Virus record (IMG/VR): IMGVR_UViG_3300027754_000540 | Location: 1 to 20,125 of that record | Origin: a virus | Reading direction: 5' to 3' (one strand) | Length of the DNA stretch: 20,125 nt | Part shown: in pieces, positions 1-8,885 of the stretch | Layout of the letters: each line of letters opens with the position of its first letter | Position numbering within the stretch: the stretch's first letter is position 1 | Position numbers and translations under genes: made by a program | Notes under the pieces: generated by a model | Told to the model about the DNA's origin: nothing | The model's input: the letters and a program-made list of their open reading frames with translations, nothing else | Database searches by the model: none

Positions 1-2353
1 ATATTTCAAATGTCTTGATACCAGCAATACCCATCAAACTCAATTCAACATGAATATTTCGTAACGGTGAATTATATATGTTTATGTTATTTTTAAGATC
101 GCCGTCATTCAATAAAAATGTTAATATGTTAGGATATGGTATTACCAAATCTACGATATTGTATGTAAAGTTTTGAGGTGTACTTTCATAGAGCACAGTA
201 TCGTCTCCGGTCATTCCAGCTCCCGATCTGACTATTTCTTTCTTCACATTAGATGTAGTAATTTGTAAAAATCCATCTTGAGTTTTGTCTCCATCTTGTG
301 CAATTTTTTTAAGATAAGGAATCCTCCGTAAAACATTTGCGGATTTATTTTGTTTCGTTTTTTTTGATAGATTTTTCAATATTCTATCTCGGAATTGATC
401 GTTACTAGTAAAATCTAGAAGATTATTTGACGATTCATATTCTTTACCAGACGCTCTAAACAATACTTGATTTGCTTGTGCATTTGATAATGTTGTTGTG
501 AAATTTAATTTTTTGATTATAGACTTATTGGTCATATATTCAAAATTAAAAACTTTATCCGGAGAAGTATTAAACGGTCCCTTGTGATCTATAATTTTTA
601 ATTTAGCAAATTCAGTTTTTGGATCAGTCACATCAGACACTTGAAGATCCCAGAAATTGACGGTTGATCCATTTATTAATTTTAATATTTCATCATAAAT
701 TTCTCTGAGTGTTGTATTATTGGGATTTTTAACAATATTAATAACTGCTTCCAAATTAATATATAAATTTTTCAACCATCCCTTTTCTGCATTACGGCCC
801 CGAAAGTTGAAATATGTAAATTCTCTAGATTGATCTATTCTATTATTTCTATTTAATACATAATCCAAATCTTCTCGTTGTATTATGGGCTGATTAACAT
901 AAGATGACAATGTATAATTTGCTCCAACGGTGGTGTCTGCTGCAACAGACCCAGTCGGAGAATATATGTCAAACGACTGTCGCAGAGTTTCACTAGACTT
1001 ATCTATGTCTATATCAACTGCCTGAGTTTTAATAAGAAAATAGAATCTTGAATTTAATTTAGGCGCATCTCGATTTGGAATTAATACTGCCTTAGTTGTT
1101 GAAATTAAATTCATATGTGCTCCAATTTTAACTTCATCAATATCCATTTCATAATAAAATTTTAATAACTCTTCGTCACCTATTTTTTTTATTTGGTTTA
1201 AAATATCAACTAGCAATTCCATCGTAATCCATGTATTTTTATTTATATCGACACTTTTTGCATCAAAATCTCTGGTATGAATACTCAATGATGATTTCGA
1301 CTGGTCTCTTCCAGTAAATACATAATCCTTCAAATGTTCAAGCTCCGATCCATACTTGTACTTCGGTTTTTTATCAGATCCCAACATTTCAAGGTTTTCG
1401 GTGTCTCCATATAGGAAATCCGATTCATTGGTAGATAATGGCTTTTTTACTGGAGATGTCGTTTCTACTTTAGATAATAAATTTTTTAACTCGTCGCTCG
1501 GCTTAATTGTCGTATCGATTACTTGTGTAATAACGTCGGTAAAATATTTTGTATAATTTTCCCTTTGTGATTTAGTGTTTTCCTCTTCGACATCCACAAT
1601 TCCCTCAGATCCATTTGAGGCGAATCCGTTATAAAAAGTTTGGCGACTATATACTTCGGTTTTTCCTTTTATAATATTATCTTCAATAGAATATTCAAAG
1701 TTTGTAATTTGTCCAAAAATATAATCGTAATTACCGTTTGATTTTGATAATCTTTCTGAATAATCTGTGTAATAATTTGACCATATTTTGAAGATTTTGT
1801 CATAATTATTGATTGGTATAAGAGATCGAGGATCAAATGTATTCCATCCAAATTCTACTATGACAGTAGTGAGTGGCGTCGTAAAATACGGAGCAATAGC
1901 CTTAAGTTGATCGATTGAATGACATACCCAATTTATTGTGACTTTAGCAAAAAAGTTCTTTTGGATTTCAGTTTCAATACTGGTTATACCAGGATCAGGT
2001 ATATTGATACGAGTTTCTGAATTAACATGTTTAGGTGTATCCTTGTTACTATAACCATAAACTTGTTTTGTTTGATTGGTTTGATTATTTGAAACACCAT
2101 ATCTTTCAAAAAATCCATTGCCGCTTTTAAATACAAGTCCCCACTCGTCCTCGTTATCAGGAGGATTACTACTCTTATTCATTCCATTTGAAAACACTCT
2201 GGCCCAAGCTTTTTTTGGACCTGAATACGATACCTTGCCTCCATCATCTGGGTAAGGAGAAATGCCTTTTGATAGGTTATTGACTCTGTAATTTAATTCG
2301 TCACTTACCCACGGCTCAAATGGCCCAGCTTCCCATGGTCTTTCTTTTGACAT
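1..2353 (-). CDS. Large baseplate/tail structural protein, C-terminus cut by window edge
   Basis: An uninterrupted minus-strand reading frame starts at the ATG at 2353 (MSKERPWEAGPFEPW) and stays open to base 1, giving at least 784 residues. I translated it by hand because it has no stop in the window. It is rich in aromatic and charged residues and has no signal peptide or membrane segment. Near the N-terminus are ARVFSNG (about 51-57) and a block with IPDPGITSIE (118-127), KVTINWVC (137-144) and VIVEFGWN (164-171). From memory, such blocks occur in large hub or baseplate proteins of T4-like phages; that is recollection, not a search result. The start lies 3 bases after the gp53-like stop, so it belongs to the baseplate operon. 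A role in the hub or wedge is inferred from position. The family is not firmly recognised. Confidence 0.7.
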   Translation of the reverse strand, partial: MSKERPWEAGPFEPWVSDELNYRVNNLSKGISPYPDDGGKVSYSGPKKAWARVFSNGMNKSSNPPDNEDEWGLVFKSGNGFFERYGVSNNQTNQTKQVYGYSNKDTPKHVNSETRINIPDPGITSIETEIQKNFFAKVTINWVCHSIDQLKAIAPYFTTPLTTVIVEFGWNTFDPRSLIPINNYDKIFKIWSNYYTDYSERLSKSNGNYDYIFGQITNFEYSIEDNIIKGKTEVYSRQTFYNGFASNGSEGIVDVEEENTKSQRENYTKYFTDVITQVIDTTIKPSDELKNLLSKVETTSPVKKPLSTNESDFLYGDTENLEMLGSDKKPKYKYGSELEHLKDYVFTGRDQSKSSLSIHTRDFDAKSVDINKNTWITMELLVDILNQIKKIGDEELLKFYYEMDIDEVKIGAHMNLISTTKAVLIPNRDAPKLNSRFYFLIKTQAVDIDIDKSSETLRQSFDIYSPTGSVAADTTVGANYTLSSYVNQPIIQREDLDYVLNRNNRIDQSREFTYFNFRGRNAEKGWLKNLYINLEAVINIVKNPNNTTLREIYDEILKLINGSTVNFWDLQVSDVTDPKTEFAKLKIIDHKGPFNTSPDKVFNFEYMTNKSIIKKLNFTTTLSNAQANQVLFRASGKEYESSNNLLDFTSNDQFRDRILKNLSKKTKQNKSANVLRRIPYLKKIAQDGDKTQDGFLQITTSNVKKEIVRSGAGMTGDDTVLYESTPQNFTYNIVDLVIPYPNILTFLLNDGDLKNNINIYNSPLRNIHVELSLMGIAGIKTFEI

Positions 2354-2356
2354 ATG

Positions 2357-2653
2357 TTACGAATTTATTAAATTAAAATTTTGTAAGATTGTTGTGATAT
2401 TGGTTGGTATTCTTAATTGTGTATCAATTTTCACACTTAGTTTACCTTTTCCAAGATTATTAGCAACAGCTATAATCCACCACAAACTTGTATCTTTGTA
2501 ATACTTGAAAGCAAGCGCATCCAAATAATTTTCATCCGATACTGTAATATACATATCGGCGTAAGACATTGGAATGTTAGGATAAATTACAGTTTTATAA
2601 ACAGGCTTTCCATCCCATCTTTTATCAGTAGTTGTGTAGTCATATCTATTCAT
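2357..2653 (-). CDS. 53: Baseplate wedge protein, gp53-like
   Basis: A 98-residue protein. Its core, SYADMYITVSDENYLDALAF followed by KYYKDTSLWWIIAVANNLG, is the LysM-like pattern of T4 gp53-type wedge proteins: a hydrophobic strand, an L-D-A-L-A helix, a tyrosine pair, a double tryptophan and an 'A-N' before the glycine. In T4, gp53 joins wedges together in the baseplate. This protein is about half the length of T4 gp53 and is close to the minimal domain. Its ATG overlaps the stop of the upstream 733-residue gene (ATGA), so translation is probably coupled, and the next baseplate gene starts 3 bases downstream. A TATAAATA octamer, like a T4 late promoter, lies about 10 bases upstream on the coding strand but inside the preceding gene, so its relevance is doubtful. 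Confidence 0.75.
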   Translation of the reverse strand: MNRYDYTTTDKRWDGKPVYKTVIYPNIPMSYADMYITVSDENYLDALAFKYYKDTSLWWIIAVANNLGKGKLSVKIDTQLRIPTNITTILQNFNLINS

Positions 2654-4851
2654 ACTAAATTATTTATATTTTGATTAAGAATTACATCGCCTTCATATAA
2701 AATGATTTTCTTGTAATTCGGATTCACCTTGATTTTCTGACCAAAATATTCCCTTGACGATCCTTTTCCATTACCATAATAGTCGCCAAAATTGCTTTTA
2801 CCAACCATTGGAGTTTCTTTTTCTAATATATTGCAATCTACGCTAATTTCAGCTTCATATGGAAATTGAGCAACATACGGTCCCTTTGACGTTATTCTCC
2901 GATTGTAATAATCGTAATCTTGACCCTTTGTCTCATCCATAGTTTCCCAGCTTGCATTTTCGGGTATCGTCATCCCTAAACTGTTAATAACCATTGGTTG
3001 ATTTTTATATAAATCTCCAATTGTCAATTGAACCAACGGAGGAACAATATAACTTCCATCCAAATATTCAGAGGGTTTTGATAAACTCAACAAGTAATTG
3101 ATTCGTGTCCACATTGGAAGCAGTTCTTTTAAACTCATAGCAACTGCGGTAAAATTGAATGACAATGCTCTTGTGAATCCTTTATAGTTGTATACTTTAT
3201 CGGCATTACCAATATATTGAAATTCATCCCAATTTGAAGTATATCTTTCGCTTATTCCTTTAACGGTTGCTCTGAATGGAATATACTTTTCATTCGTTAT
3301 ATCATAAAACCAAAATTTTATTAAATCTCTGTATTTGAACTTTTCGGTATCATTCTGTACATCTAAAATATTGATACTATCAAACTGACCACTACCCGCG
3401 AATCCCTTTCCATCTTTCTGATCATCAATCAAATCCCCCTCGTTGGTTCTGAATTCATTTAAATAAGTACCTGGCACCCTCAATCCGGGCGTAGATGTTG
3501 GTCCTGCACCATCACTTCTAACACTTTTTTGAGTTTTTAATGTAGACCAAGTTTTTAATTGTGGAGAAACATTATCTCCATAATTAACATATCCAGATTT
3601 ACCAATAATGTTTTTAAGTCTGTTTGTCAATATATCTACATAATCTTTTCCAAATGGCGAATCGTCCGACAGTTGATTATTTAATTTGGTTGGATAAATT
3701 GCTTTATCATCATTAGCATACTTTCCATATTGAAATAATATCTCTGATTGTTCAGGATTGGTTGAATTTGTTTTATTAATCGTTCCTGTATAATTTCCTG
3801 TACCATTTTGTTTTTGATATCCAAAGTTTAGTTTTGATTCAACCACTCCGTCGATCGGTACAAATAATCCAGCAACCTTAACTTTGGGACGATACCATTT
3901 TTGTGAAACTCCATAATGTTCTGCATCTTTAGTATCAACATAATAAAATCTAGTACTAGCTACCTTTGCAGTCGACGAACCTAAAAACGGAAGTTTAAAC
4001 TTTGGGCGAAATGCATTCTCTGATCGTGGCCCGGTGAGGAGCGTATTAGTAATCATCAAATCATATGTTGATTCATCTGCTTTGTATTTTGTATTGTTTG
4101 GTTGAGGAACTGCACTAAATGCACCAAACAATGTATTGCTCCGAAAGAAATTTCCAACTATCTTTAAAAATCCGCCGCTTCCTGGTGGAGTTCCCCAATA
4201 TGATATTAAATTTTTATATGGAGTTGATGTAGAAGATCCGCGAGTTAATCCTTTTGCTCCGCCAGGTGCGTTATAAGGCAAAGCCCCTTCTCCAACTGTT
4301 CCTTTGGGGGGGGTTGGGTTTGCTTTTGTAGTAAAGAGATTCGTGATTGCGCTTAGTCCTAATGCCCCAAATACTCCACTAAGATTTGGTTCTATGTGAC
4401 GAATTGGCCTATCCAATAAACCAAGTGATCCTGGGAATGCCGCTGCTTGAATAGGCATCAACGGGTTGTAGATCTTTGTTTCGTTAAAAGGTTGAAGTCC
4501 TTGTAAACCTATTTGTCTCAATGCAAATAGTAGACCTGGGTTTGATTTACTAAAACGAGTGATTCTTACCAAATCTCGTGATGCATTTCCAAGAGGAAAT
4601 CCCCGTGTGCGAGACAAATTACGTTTATATGAATTTGGATTGTTTGTTATAAACGGTTGACCTGTTCCTCGTCCACCATCAGAAAAATAGCTAAACTTAG
4701 TATATATTTTATCACTGTTTGCATTAAATAACGTCAACAGTTTGTTTGGTGCTGGCGCTGTATTTATATTTTCCGGAAGAAACAATCCATTCGCAGCAAT
4801 CTGTGGATTGTTTGTTTCAATAAGACCGCCTATGTTGTCGGAGTTAGCCAT
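2650..4851 (-). CDS. Large tail structural protein, possible tail-tube cap/baseplate protein (gp48/gp54 position)
   Basis: A 733-residue protein directly after the tape measure gene, where T4 has the tube cap and tube initiator genes 48 and 54. The N-terminal 250 residues are rich in Gly, Pro, Asn and Ser. They include a block from VRITRF to DRPIRHIEP (about 95-155) that I remember from large virion proteins of environmental phages. Around residues 510-650 lies a globular segment with IKFWFYDITNEKYIPFRATV, then ALSFNFTAVA, then VPPLVQLTIGDLY and PMVINSLGMTIPENASWE. This resembles tube-like folds that cap or start the tail tube. It is more than twice the length of T4 gp48, so it may be a fusion or carry a long extension. 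An eight-cytosine run encodes part of T180-P181-P182. The start is the ATG at 4851, and the 3' end overlaps the gp53-like gene. The structural role is likely; the exact assignment is inference. Confidence 0.6.
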   Translation of the reverse strand: MANSDNIGGLIETNNPQIAANGLFLPENINTAPAPNKLLTLFNANSDKIYTKFSYFSDGGRGTGQPFITNNPNSYKRNLSRTRGFPLGNASRDLVRITRFSKSNPGLLFALRQIGLQGLQPFNETKIYNPLMPIQAAAFPGSLGLLDRPIRHIEPNLSGVFGALGLSAITNLFTTKANPTPPKGTVGEGALPYNAPGGAKGLTRGSSTSTPYKNLISYWGTPPGSGGFLKIVGNFFRSNTLFGAFSAVPQPNNTKYKADESTYDLMITNTLLTGPRSENAFRPKFKLPFLGSSTAKVASTRFYYVDTKDAEHYGVSQKWYRPKVKVAGLFVPIDGVVESKLNFGYQKQNGTGNYTGTINKTNSTNPEQSEILFQYGKYANDDKAIYPTKLNNQLSDDSPFGKDYVDILTNRLKNIIGKSGYVNYGDNVSPQLKTWSTLKTQKSVRSDGAGPTSTPGLRVPGTYLNEFRTNEGDLIDDQKDGKGFAGSGQFDSINILDVQNDTEKFKYRDLIKFWFYDITNEKYIPFRATVKGISERYTSNWDEFQYIGNADKVYNYKGFTRALSFNFTAVAMSLKELLPMWTRINYLLSLSKPSEYLDGSYIVPPLVQLTIGDLYKNQPMVINSLGMTIPENASWETMDETKGQDYDYYNRRITSKGPYVAQFPYEAEISVDCNILEKETPMVGKSNFGDYYGNGKGSSREYFGQKIKVNPNYKKIILYEGDVILNQNINNLV

Positions 4852-4884
4852 ATGTTATATAAATATTATTGTACTCAAATTGTA

Positions 4885-7374
4885 TCAAGCGTTCCCAATT
4901 TTGCGCACCGGTTGGGATCCCATTGTAAAATTTGTGGCGATCTCTCCCTTCGGATTTACTGTTATTTGTATACGTGACATACCATTTTGTATCGCATTCA
5001 CAATAGCATTGGTTAAATCAGCATAACCACTTTCTTTTTTATTTGTGACTTCTGTTCCTGTGGTATTAGTAGCTCTAAGAGTTTCCAATGTTTTCAGATC
5101 GGCAGCGTTAAACTTTTGTATTTCTTCACGCAACTCTTTTATCCCATTTTTTGAAGCAGTCATTCCCAACGACAGTCCGTCGTTATTCATTAAATTAACA
5201 AGTTTGGAAAAAGAATCTGACAAAGTGATCATACTAGATGCAAGTGGATCAACGACTTTCTGTAATCTCTTTAGTTGTTCAATCATAAGTGTCATTCCAA
5301 GCGAACCAAAAATTCCGCCGATCAATGATGCTCCCATTGCTACACTTAATAGTCCAATTGCCCCCGCAAGTTTTAATATATTGCCAAAATCTATGCTTTG
5401 TAGGTTATTCAAAGCGTTAATTGTTATTTCAAGTGATTTTGCAAAGAGATAGACACCAGCCCCAACCCCCAAGAATGCAAGTCCAAGTCCTATTAGCACG
5501 CCAGTGGCGGGTCCTACTACGGGAGAAGCCGCCGTCAATGCGGTTGACATGCTGATTAGTGAAGTTGTGAGTGCTGGAATCACTACCGCCAAACTCTCGA
5601 ATACTCCTGTTATGATTGAAATTGATAATGCTTTGAATGCAGCGACCATTCCCCATATAAGAAGAGTACCGATAACTAGACCGGCAGTCAATGTACCTAA
5701 CCATCCTCCTGAAATTTTATTCAAGAAATTAATTCCTTCTGCTATATATCCAACAAGTTTAAAAATAGGCATCAATATTTCCGTAACTTGATTCAATAAA
5801 CCGAGGAGTTCTGCTTGAATTTGTTTTTGTCTTGCTAAATTATTTGTTTCTTTTATTCTTTTTAACGCGTCGTCACCTTTCATTTCCGCAGCATACTTAC
5901 CCAATCCATTTAATTGATTATACAAATCAACTTGTTTTCTTGCCTCCTCATTACCAGACAATTCCAACTCGTGGACGTCTTTACGTATTTGCAAACTATC
6001 TTGCAACTGTCCGACCGTCAATCCGGTTGCTTCAGAAATACTCTTTAATTGTAATGAATCCAATTTATTGAGATCCGTCGTTTGTTCAATTGTATCCAAA
6101 ATATTCTTTGTAGCACCCAATATATCACCTTTGTAAGCAAGTGTTCTGGCATCTTGAAAACTGATATTTTTGCCCAACATTACACTCGCTTCAATTTCTG
6201 CATTGATGCTGTCTGTGAAATTTAAGAGCTTTTCCGCAACATTGCCTACTTCAGTGATTGTTAGTCCCAATTTTCTTGCTTCTACCGTGGATTTTACAAG
6301 TTGTAAAGTTGAACCTCTAAAAGTTTGTCTAACAGAGTCAGAAAGAGTTGATAGATCTTTCATTACGTCGGCTAAAGGAACACCGGCAGCGGTTGAAAAT
6401 GCTTGTGCAAATCCAATCATAGAGACTTGAGATTTTGCACTTGATTGTGAAATTCCCATCAAAGTTCTAAGAACTTTTGCGGATGTGTCACCTGAAATAC
6501 CCAAACTTGCTTCTAGTGCGGAAAAATTCCTAACAATATCGGCGGACACAAATGCCGCGCTACCAAATGCACTAGAAATACTGATGATACTTTTTCCTAC
6601 AATTTCAGCCGTAACACCAATATGAGATAATTCGTTAGATACATTTTGTACAATTCCATACAATCCATCTTCGCCAACGTCTCGTATCAACAACCCCATG
6701 TGCTGTCTAACTGCGAAAGCTGCATTTTCTATTGCACCGAATTGTTGAATCATTAAAGATAATAAACCAGTAAAAGTAAACATTTCTGGACCAATACCTG
6801 TTAATTCTTTTCCAATTTGTATAAAAGCCGCTTTCGTTTTTTCTGAATTTTCTTTTTGTTTTCGTAAATGTTCTTCTAGTTTTTCAGATTCAATCAATCT
6901 TCTTTTAATTTCATCTGTAATATCTGTATTAAGGACAAGGTCTTCTCCCTCTATTTTTAAAATCTCCCCTTCAATATTCAAATTTTTGCTCAAAATTTCG
7001 TACTGAGCTTGGTGTTGTATATACTGTTGATTTAAAGAATCTTGAATTTCTTTAGATGCGTTTGTAGCGATTGCTAACACTTTTGCTTTATGAAAGACTT
7101 CGACTTGACTTGCTAAAGACCCCAATGTGTTTAAATCAGAAACGTTTTTTGCAGCAATTTTTTGTAATTCTTGTAAAGCTACAGTTTTTTCCGTTTCGTC
7201 TTTAATTTTTTTGGCTTTATTTACTATAGCATCGTATTGATTTATAAGACCCGATTGAACGCCCTCCAAAACATTAGCTTCAATAACAATCTGTTTAAAT
7301 GCCTTAGATATTTCTTCTACTGTATTTAAACTTGAAAGGTCGATTTTTGGTGTTGTTGGTGGGACGGTTGCCAT
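4885..7374 (-). CDS. Tail tape measure protein
   Basis: An 829-residue protein with tape-measure features. The N-terminal part (about 1-190) is charged, helical and coiled-coil-like. A long helical middle follows, then a cluster of hydrophobic segments at about 557-690 (including TLTAGLVIGTLLIWGMVAAF and VLIGLGLAFLGVGAGVYLFA), and a hydrophilic tail with helical stretches. Tape measure proteins set tail length by stretching inside the growing tube, and their hydrophobic segments may act at the host membrane. At the usual 0.15 nm per residue, 829 residues would correspond to a tail of roughly 120 nm. The position fits: it follows the gp26-like gene and its overlapping partner and precedes tube-cap/baseplate genes, as gene 29 does in T4. 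It starts at the ATG at 7374, 35 bases after the preceding frame. No Shine-Dalgarno sequence is seen. Confidence 0.85.
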   Translation of the reverse strand: MATVPPTTPKIDLSSLNTVEEISKAFKQIVIEANVLEGVQSGLINQYDAIVNKAKKIKDETEKTVALQELQKIAAKNVSDLNTLGSLASQVEVFHKAKVLAIATNASKEIQDSLNQQYIQHQAQYEILSKNLNIEGEILKIEGEDLVLNTDITDEIKRRLIESEKLEEHLRKQKENSEKTKAAFIQIGKELTGIGPEMFTFTGLLSLMIQQFGAIENAAFAVRQHMGLLIRDVGEDGLYGIVQNVSNELSHIGVTAEIVGKSIISISSAFGSAAFVSADIVRNFSALEASLGISGDTSAKVLRTLMGISQSSAKSQVSMIGFAQAFSTAAGVPLADVMKDLSTLSDSVRQTFRGSTLQLVKSTVEARKLGLTITEVGNVAEKLLNFTDSINAEIEASVMLGKNISFQDARTLAYKGDILGATKNILDTIEQTTDLNKLDSLQLKSISEATGLTVGQLQDSLQIRKDVHELELSGNEEARKQVDLYNQLNGLGKYAAEMKGDDALKRIKETNNLARQKQIQAELLGLLNQVTEILMPIFKLVGYIAEGINFLNKISGGWLGTLTAGLVIGTLLIWGMVAAFKALSISIITGVFESLAVVIPALTTSLISMSTALTAASPVVGPATGVLIGLGLAFLGVGAGVYLFAKSLEITINALNNLQSIDFGNILKLAGAIGLLSVAMGASLIGGIFGSLGMTLMIEQLKRLQKVVDPLASSMITLSDSFSKLVNLMNNDGLSLGMTASKNGIKELREEIQKFNAADLKTLETLRATNTTGTEVTNKKESGYADLTNAIVNAIQNGMSRIQITVNPKGEIATNFTMGSQPVRKIGNA

Positions 7375-7409
7375 ATATTATAGTCTTGTTATTATAAATA
7401 TACAGAGAA

Positions 7410-7685
7410 TTATCTTTTTGACTTTAATTTAGATGATCCACCAGAAGATTTTTCCAACTGTTGTTGTTCTTTTTCCTTGGTTTTTATCAAAAGATTAAGA
7501 TAATAGTTGCGCAAATATATAGGAAGATTATACACAATATCTTGTGTAAATGCACCTTCACTATAATACGACAAACTAAAGATCTGTTCGTGCAGATATA
7601 ACTTATGCTCAGGTGTTAGGCCAAAAAAAGGATACCGTGAGAGGTACCCCCATCCTTTCCTCCGCACTACAATGTTCACAAACAA
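7410..7685 (-). CDS. ATG-less reading frame overlapping gp26-like gene; possible gp51-like or frameshift-expressed tail assembly protein
   Basis: A 91-codon frame overlaps the 3' end of the gp26-like gene by 77 bases, in the +1 frame relative to it. It contains no ATG at all. Its furthest start is a TTG at 7685, with GTG alternatives at 7679 and 7667. Beyond the overlap it encodes a plausible conserved segment: LTPEHKLYLHEQIFSLSYYS, then IVYNLPIYLRNYYLNLLI, then a basic, charged C-terminus. The 'MPIYLR-FY' type of pattern occurs, in my recollection, in small T4-like hub-assembly proteins next to gp26. Lying between a gp26-like gene and the tape measure gene, it is either started at a weak codon or reached by ribosomal frameshifting at the seven-T tract (plus-strand 7623-7629). 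An assembly error in that tract cannot be excluded. Confidence 0.6.
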   Translation of the reverse strand: MFVNIVVRRKGWGYLSRYPFFGLTPEHKLYLHEQIFSLSYYSEGAFTQDIVYNLPIYLRNYYLNLLIKTKEKEQQQLEKSSGGSSKLKSKR

Positions 7686-8430
7686 AGTTGAAATTCATAT
7701 CAAATTCAGGAGTATTTTCCTTTATATTCGTTCGTAAAGATAAACTATCTCTAGATGTAAGCTCGTTTTCAATAAAATTACGAATTTCTGCTTTATCTTC
7801 ATTTCCATTTACAGAAGTAATAACGAACTTTAATCTGGTAGTAAGCTCATTCGATCCACCATTTTTGTAAAGTTTAGCCGAAGACTTGAGTTCTGAATCT
7901 ATCGCTTTATCATCTTGATGTGTCAACAATTTATAAGTAACAACCTTCTTACAATACGGCAGTGTATATTCAAATCTGTTTTGATGCGGGGTATACTTTG
8001 AAGTATCCAGTTCTTTAGGCTTAAGTTCTCCCAAATTAATGTTAACCGATGTGTTTTCACTACACTTAACACACTTTACATCAAGTGGACCATAATTGTC
8101 ACCATACGCTAAACGTCGTGACGCTACATATAATGCGTTTTTATCACACAACAATACGTCATCTAATTTGATATTCTTATCAACTATCAAACTCTCCAAC
8201 AACTTGTCCAAAACTATACCCTTTTTAATGAGGTTTTGATTCATTAATATATCTTCCTCACGAGCAGTCATCATCTTCATTTCAACCTGACCAGTGCTCA
8301 ATATGTGATTCTCAGGATAAAAATGACCTTCACTCGGAAGATCAATCATTTCAGTTGGGTATGTAGTCTCCTTCTTGTTGTTAGAAGGTGGAGTTTGCCG
8401 CGTAATTGGTACTATAAAATTTTCATTCAT
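7609..8430 (-). CDS. 26: Baseplate hub/tail assembly protein, gp26-like (T4_baseplate family)
   Basis: A 273-residue protein with the layout of T4 gp26-type proteins. It has YPTEMIDLPSEGHFYPENH (about 24-42), followed by VEMKMMTAREEDIL (49-62), the family's most recognisable block. Two CxxC pairs, C120/C123 and C251/C254, could bind zinc. It ends in VPLTVSFFWPNT, the FFWP ending I expect for the family. In T4, gp26 takes part in building the central baseplate hub. The FFW codons lie in a TTT TTT TGG run where a second reading frame overlaps. The start is the ATG at 8430, which is preceded by 59 bases of AT-rich sequence without a clear Shine-Dalgarno sequence. The C-terminus looks complete, so the overlapping frame is more likely a partner than the severed end of this protein. 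Confidence 0.8.
   Translation of the reverse strand: MNENFIVPITRQTPPSNNKKETTYPTEMIDLPSEGHFYPENHILSTGQVEMKMMTAREEDILMNQNLIKKGIVLDKLLESLIVDKNIKLDDVLLCDKNALYVASRRLAYGDNYGPLDVKCVKCSENTSVNINLGELKPKELDTSKYTPHQNRFEYTLPYCKKVVTYKLLTHQDDKAIDSELKSSAKLYKNGGSNELTTRLKFVITSVNGNEDKAEIRNFIENELTSRDSLSLRTNIKENTPEFDMNFNFVCEHCSAEERMGVPLTVSFFWPNT
7623..7662 (-). promoter_or_regulatory. Possible frameshift signal: T7 slippery run with adjacent hairpin
   Basis: On the coding strand the gp26-like frame reads TCC TTT TTT TGG, with seven T at 7623-7629. Just upstream, AAAGGA can pair with TCCTTT and the inner TACC with GGTA, around a TCTCAC loop with a TGGGGG bulge. The hairpin therefore overlaps the start of the T run. 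A GGAGG sequence lies about 29 bases upstream. Moving into the ATG-less frame needs a +1 or -2 shift. The sequence elements are seen directly; their function is inference. Confidence 0.35.
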
Positions 8431-8489
8431 AACTTTGATATATATATTCTACACCAATATATATAATAAAAGTATGATTTTTGGTTATT

Positions 8490-8870
8490 TTATTTTTTAC
8501 CAATATTAGCCGCAGCAGCTTGCGCCAGACCAGTAGCCGCCGTACTTGCCTTTTTTTGTAGATTTAACTCAGCAACCTTACGCGAAAGATCTTTAATTTC
8601 AATTTCAACTTCTTTTCTCTTTGCGGGATCCGATGAAGATATTTGCTGTTTTAATTTCTGCTTACCCGCAACCTGCTTTTGAACAGCGGTAATTTTAGCC
8701 AAAATAGACAACACTTCCGCCTTTTTTGCAACCGCCAATTTTTCTTTTTCATTTTTTCCTGCCGATACTACCTTCGGATCGCTGTCTATTGAAGAATCGT
8801 CTGATTCAGATTCAACAATCTTTTGAAAAATTCGTTTTACAAACAGTCTGGTGTTTTCTTTATCTTGCAT
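8490..8870 (-). CDS. Small coiled-coil protein of unknown function
   Basis: A 126-residue hydrophilic protein. Residues about 40-110 are Lys-, Glu-, Ala- and Leu-rich with heptad-like spacing (AEVLSILAKITAVQKQVAGK, then VEIEIKDLSRKVAELNLQKK), which suggests a coiled coil. The C-terminus is an Ala-rich TAATGLAQAAAANIGKK. An acidic Ser/Asp stretch (ESESDDSSIDSD) lies near residues 20-31. No enzymatic motif, membrane segment or cysteine is visible. It lies between a nuclease gene (stop 15 bases upstream) and the gp26-like gene. A tail assembly or virion-associated role would fit the position, but I do not recognise the family. The start is the ATG at 8870, with no clear ribosome binding site. 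Confidence 0.55.
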   Translation of the reverse strand: MQDKENTRLFVKRIFQKIVESESDDSSIDSDPKVVSAGKNEKEKLAVAKKAEVLSILAKITAVQKQVAGKQKLKQQISSSDPAKRKEVEIEIKDLSRKVAELNLQKKASTAATGLAQAAAANIGKK

Positions 8871-8885
8871 ATCTATAAGTATATC

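Noticed and set aside
1669-1851. A 60-codon minus-strand frame inside the left-edge gene
   Set aside because: It lies in another frame within the continuous large baseplate gene, which is open across the whole region and has sensible composition.
2640-2700. TATAAATA as a T4-type late promoter of the gp53-like gene
   Set aside because: It lies within the preceding coding sequence and AT-only octamers are expected by chance in this base composition.
5429-5704. A 91-codon minus-strand frame inside the tape measure gene
   Set aside because: It falls in the hydrophobic-segment region in another frame; its Arg/Ser/Gly/Trp-rich product looks like a shadow of the membrane-segment codons.
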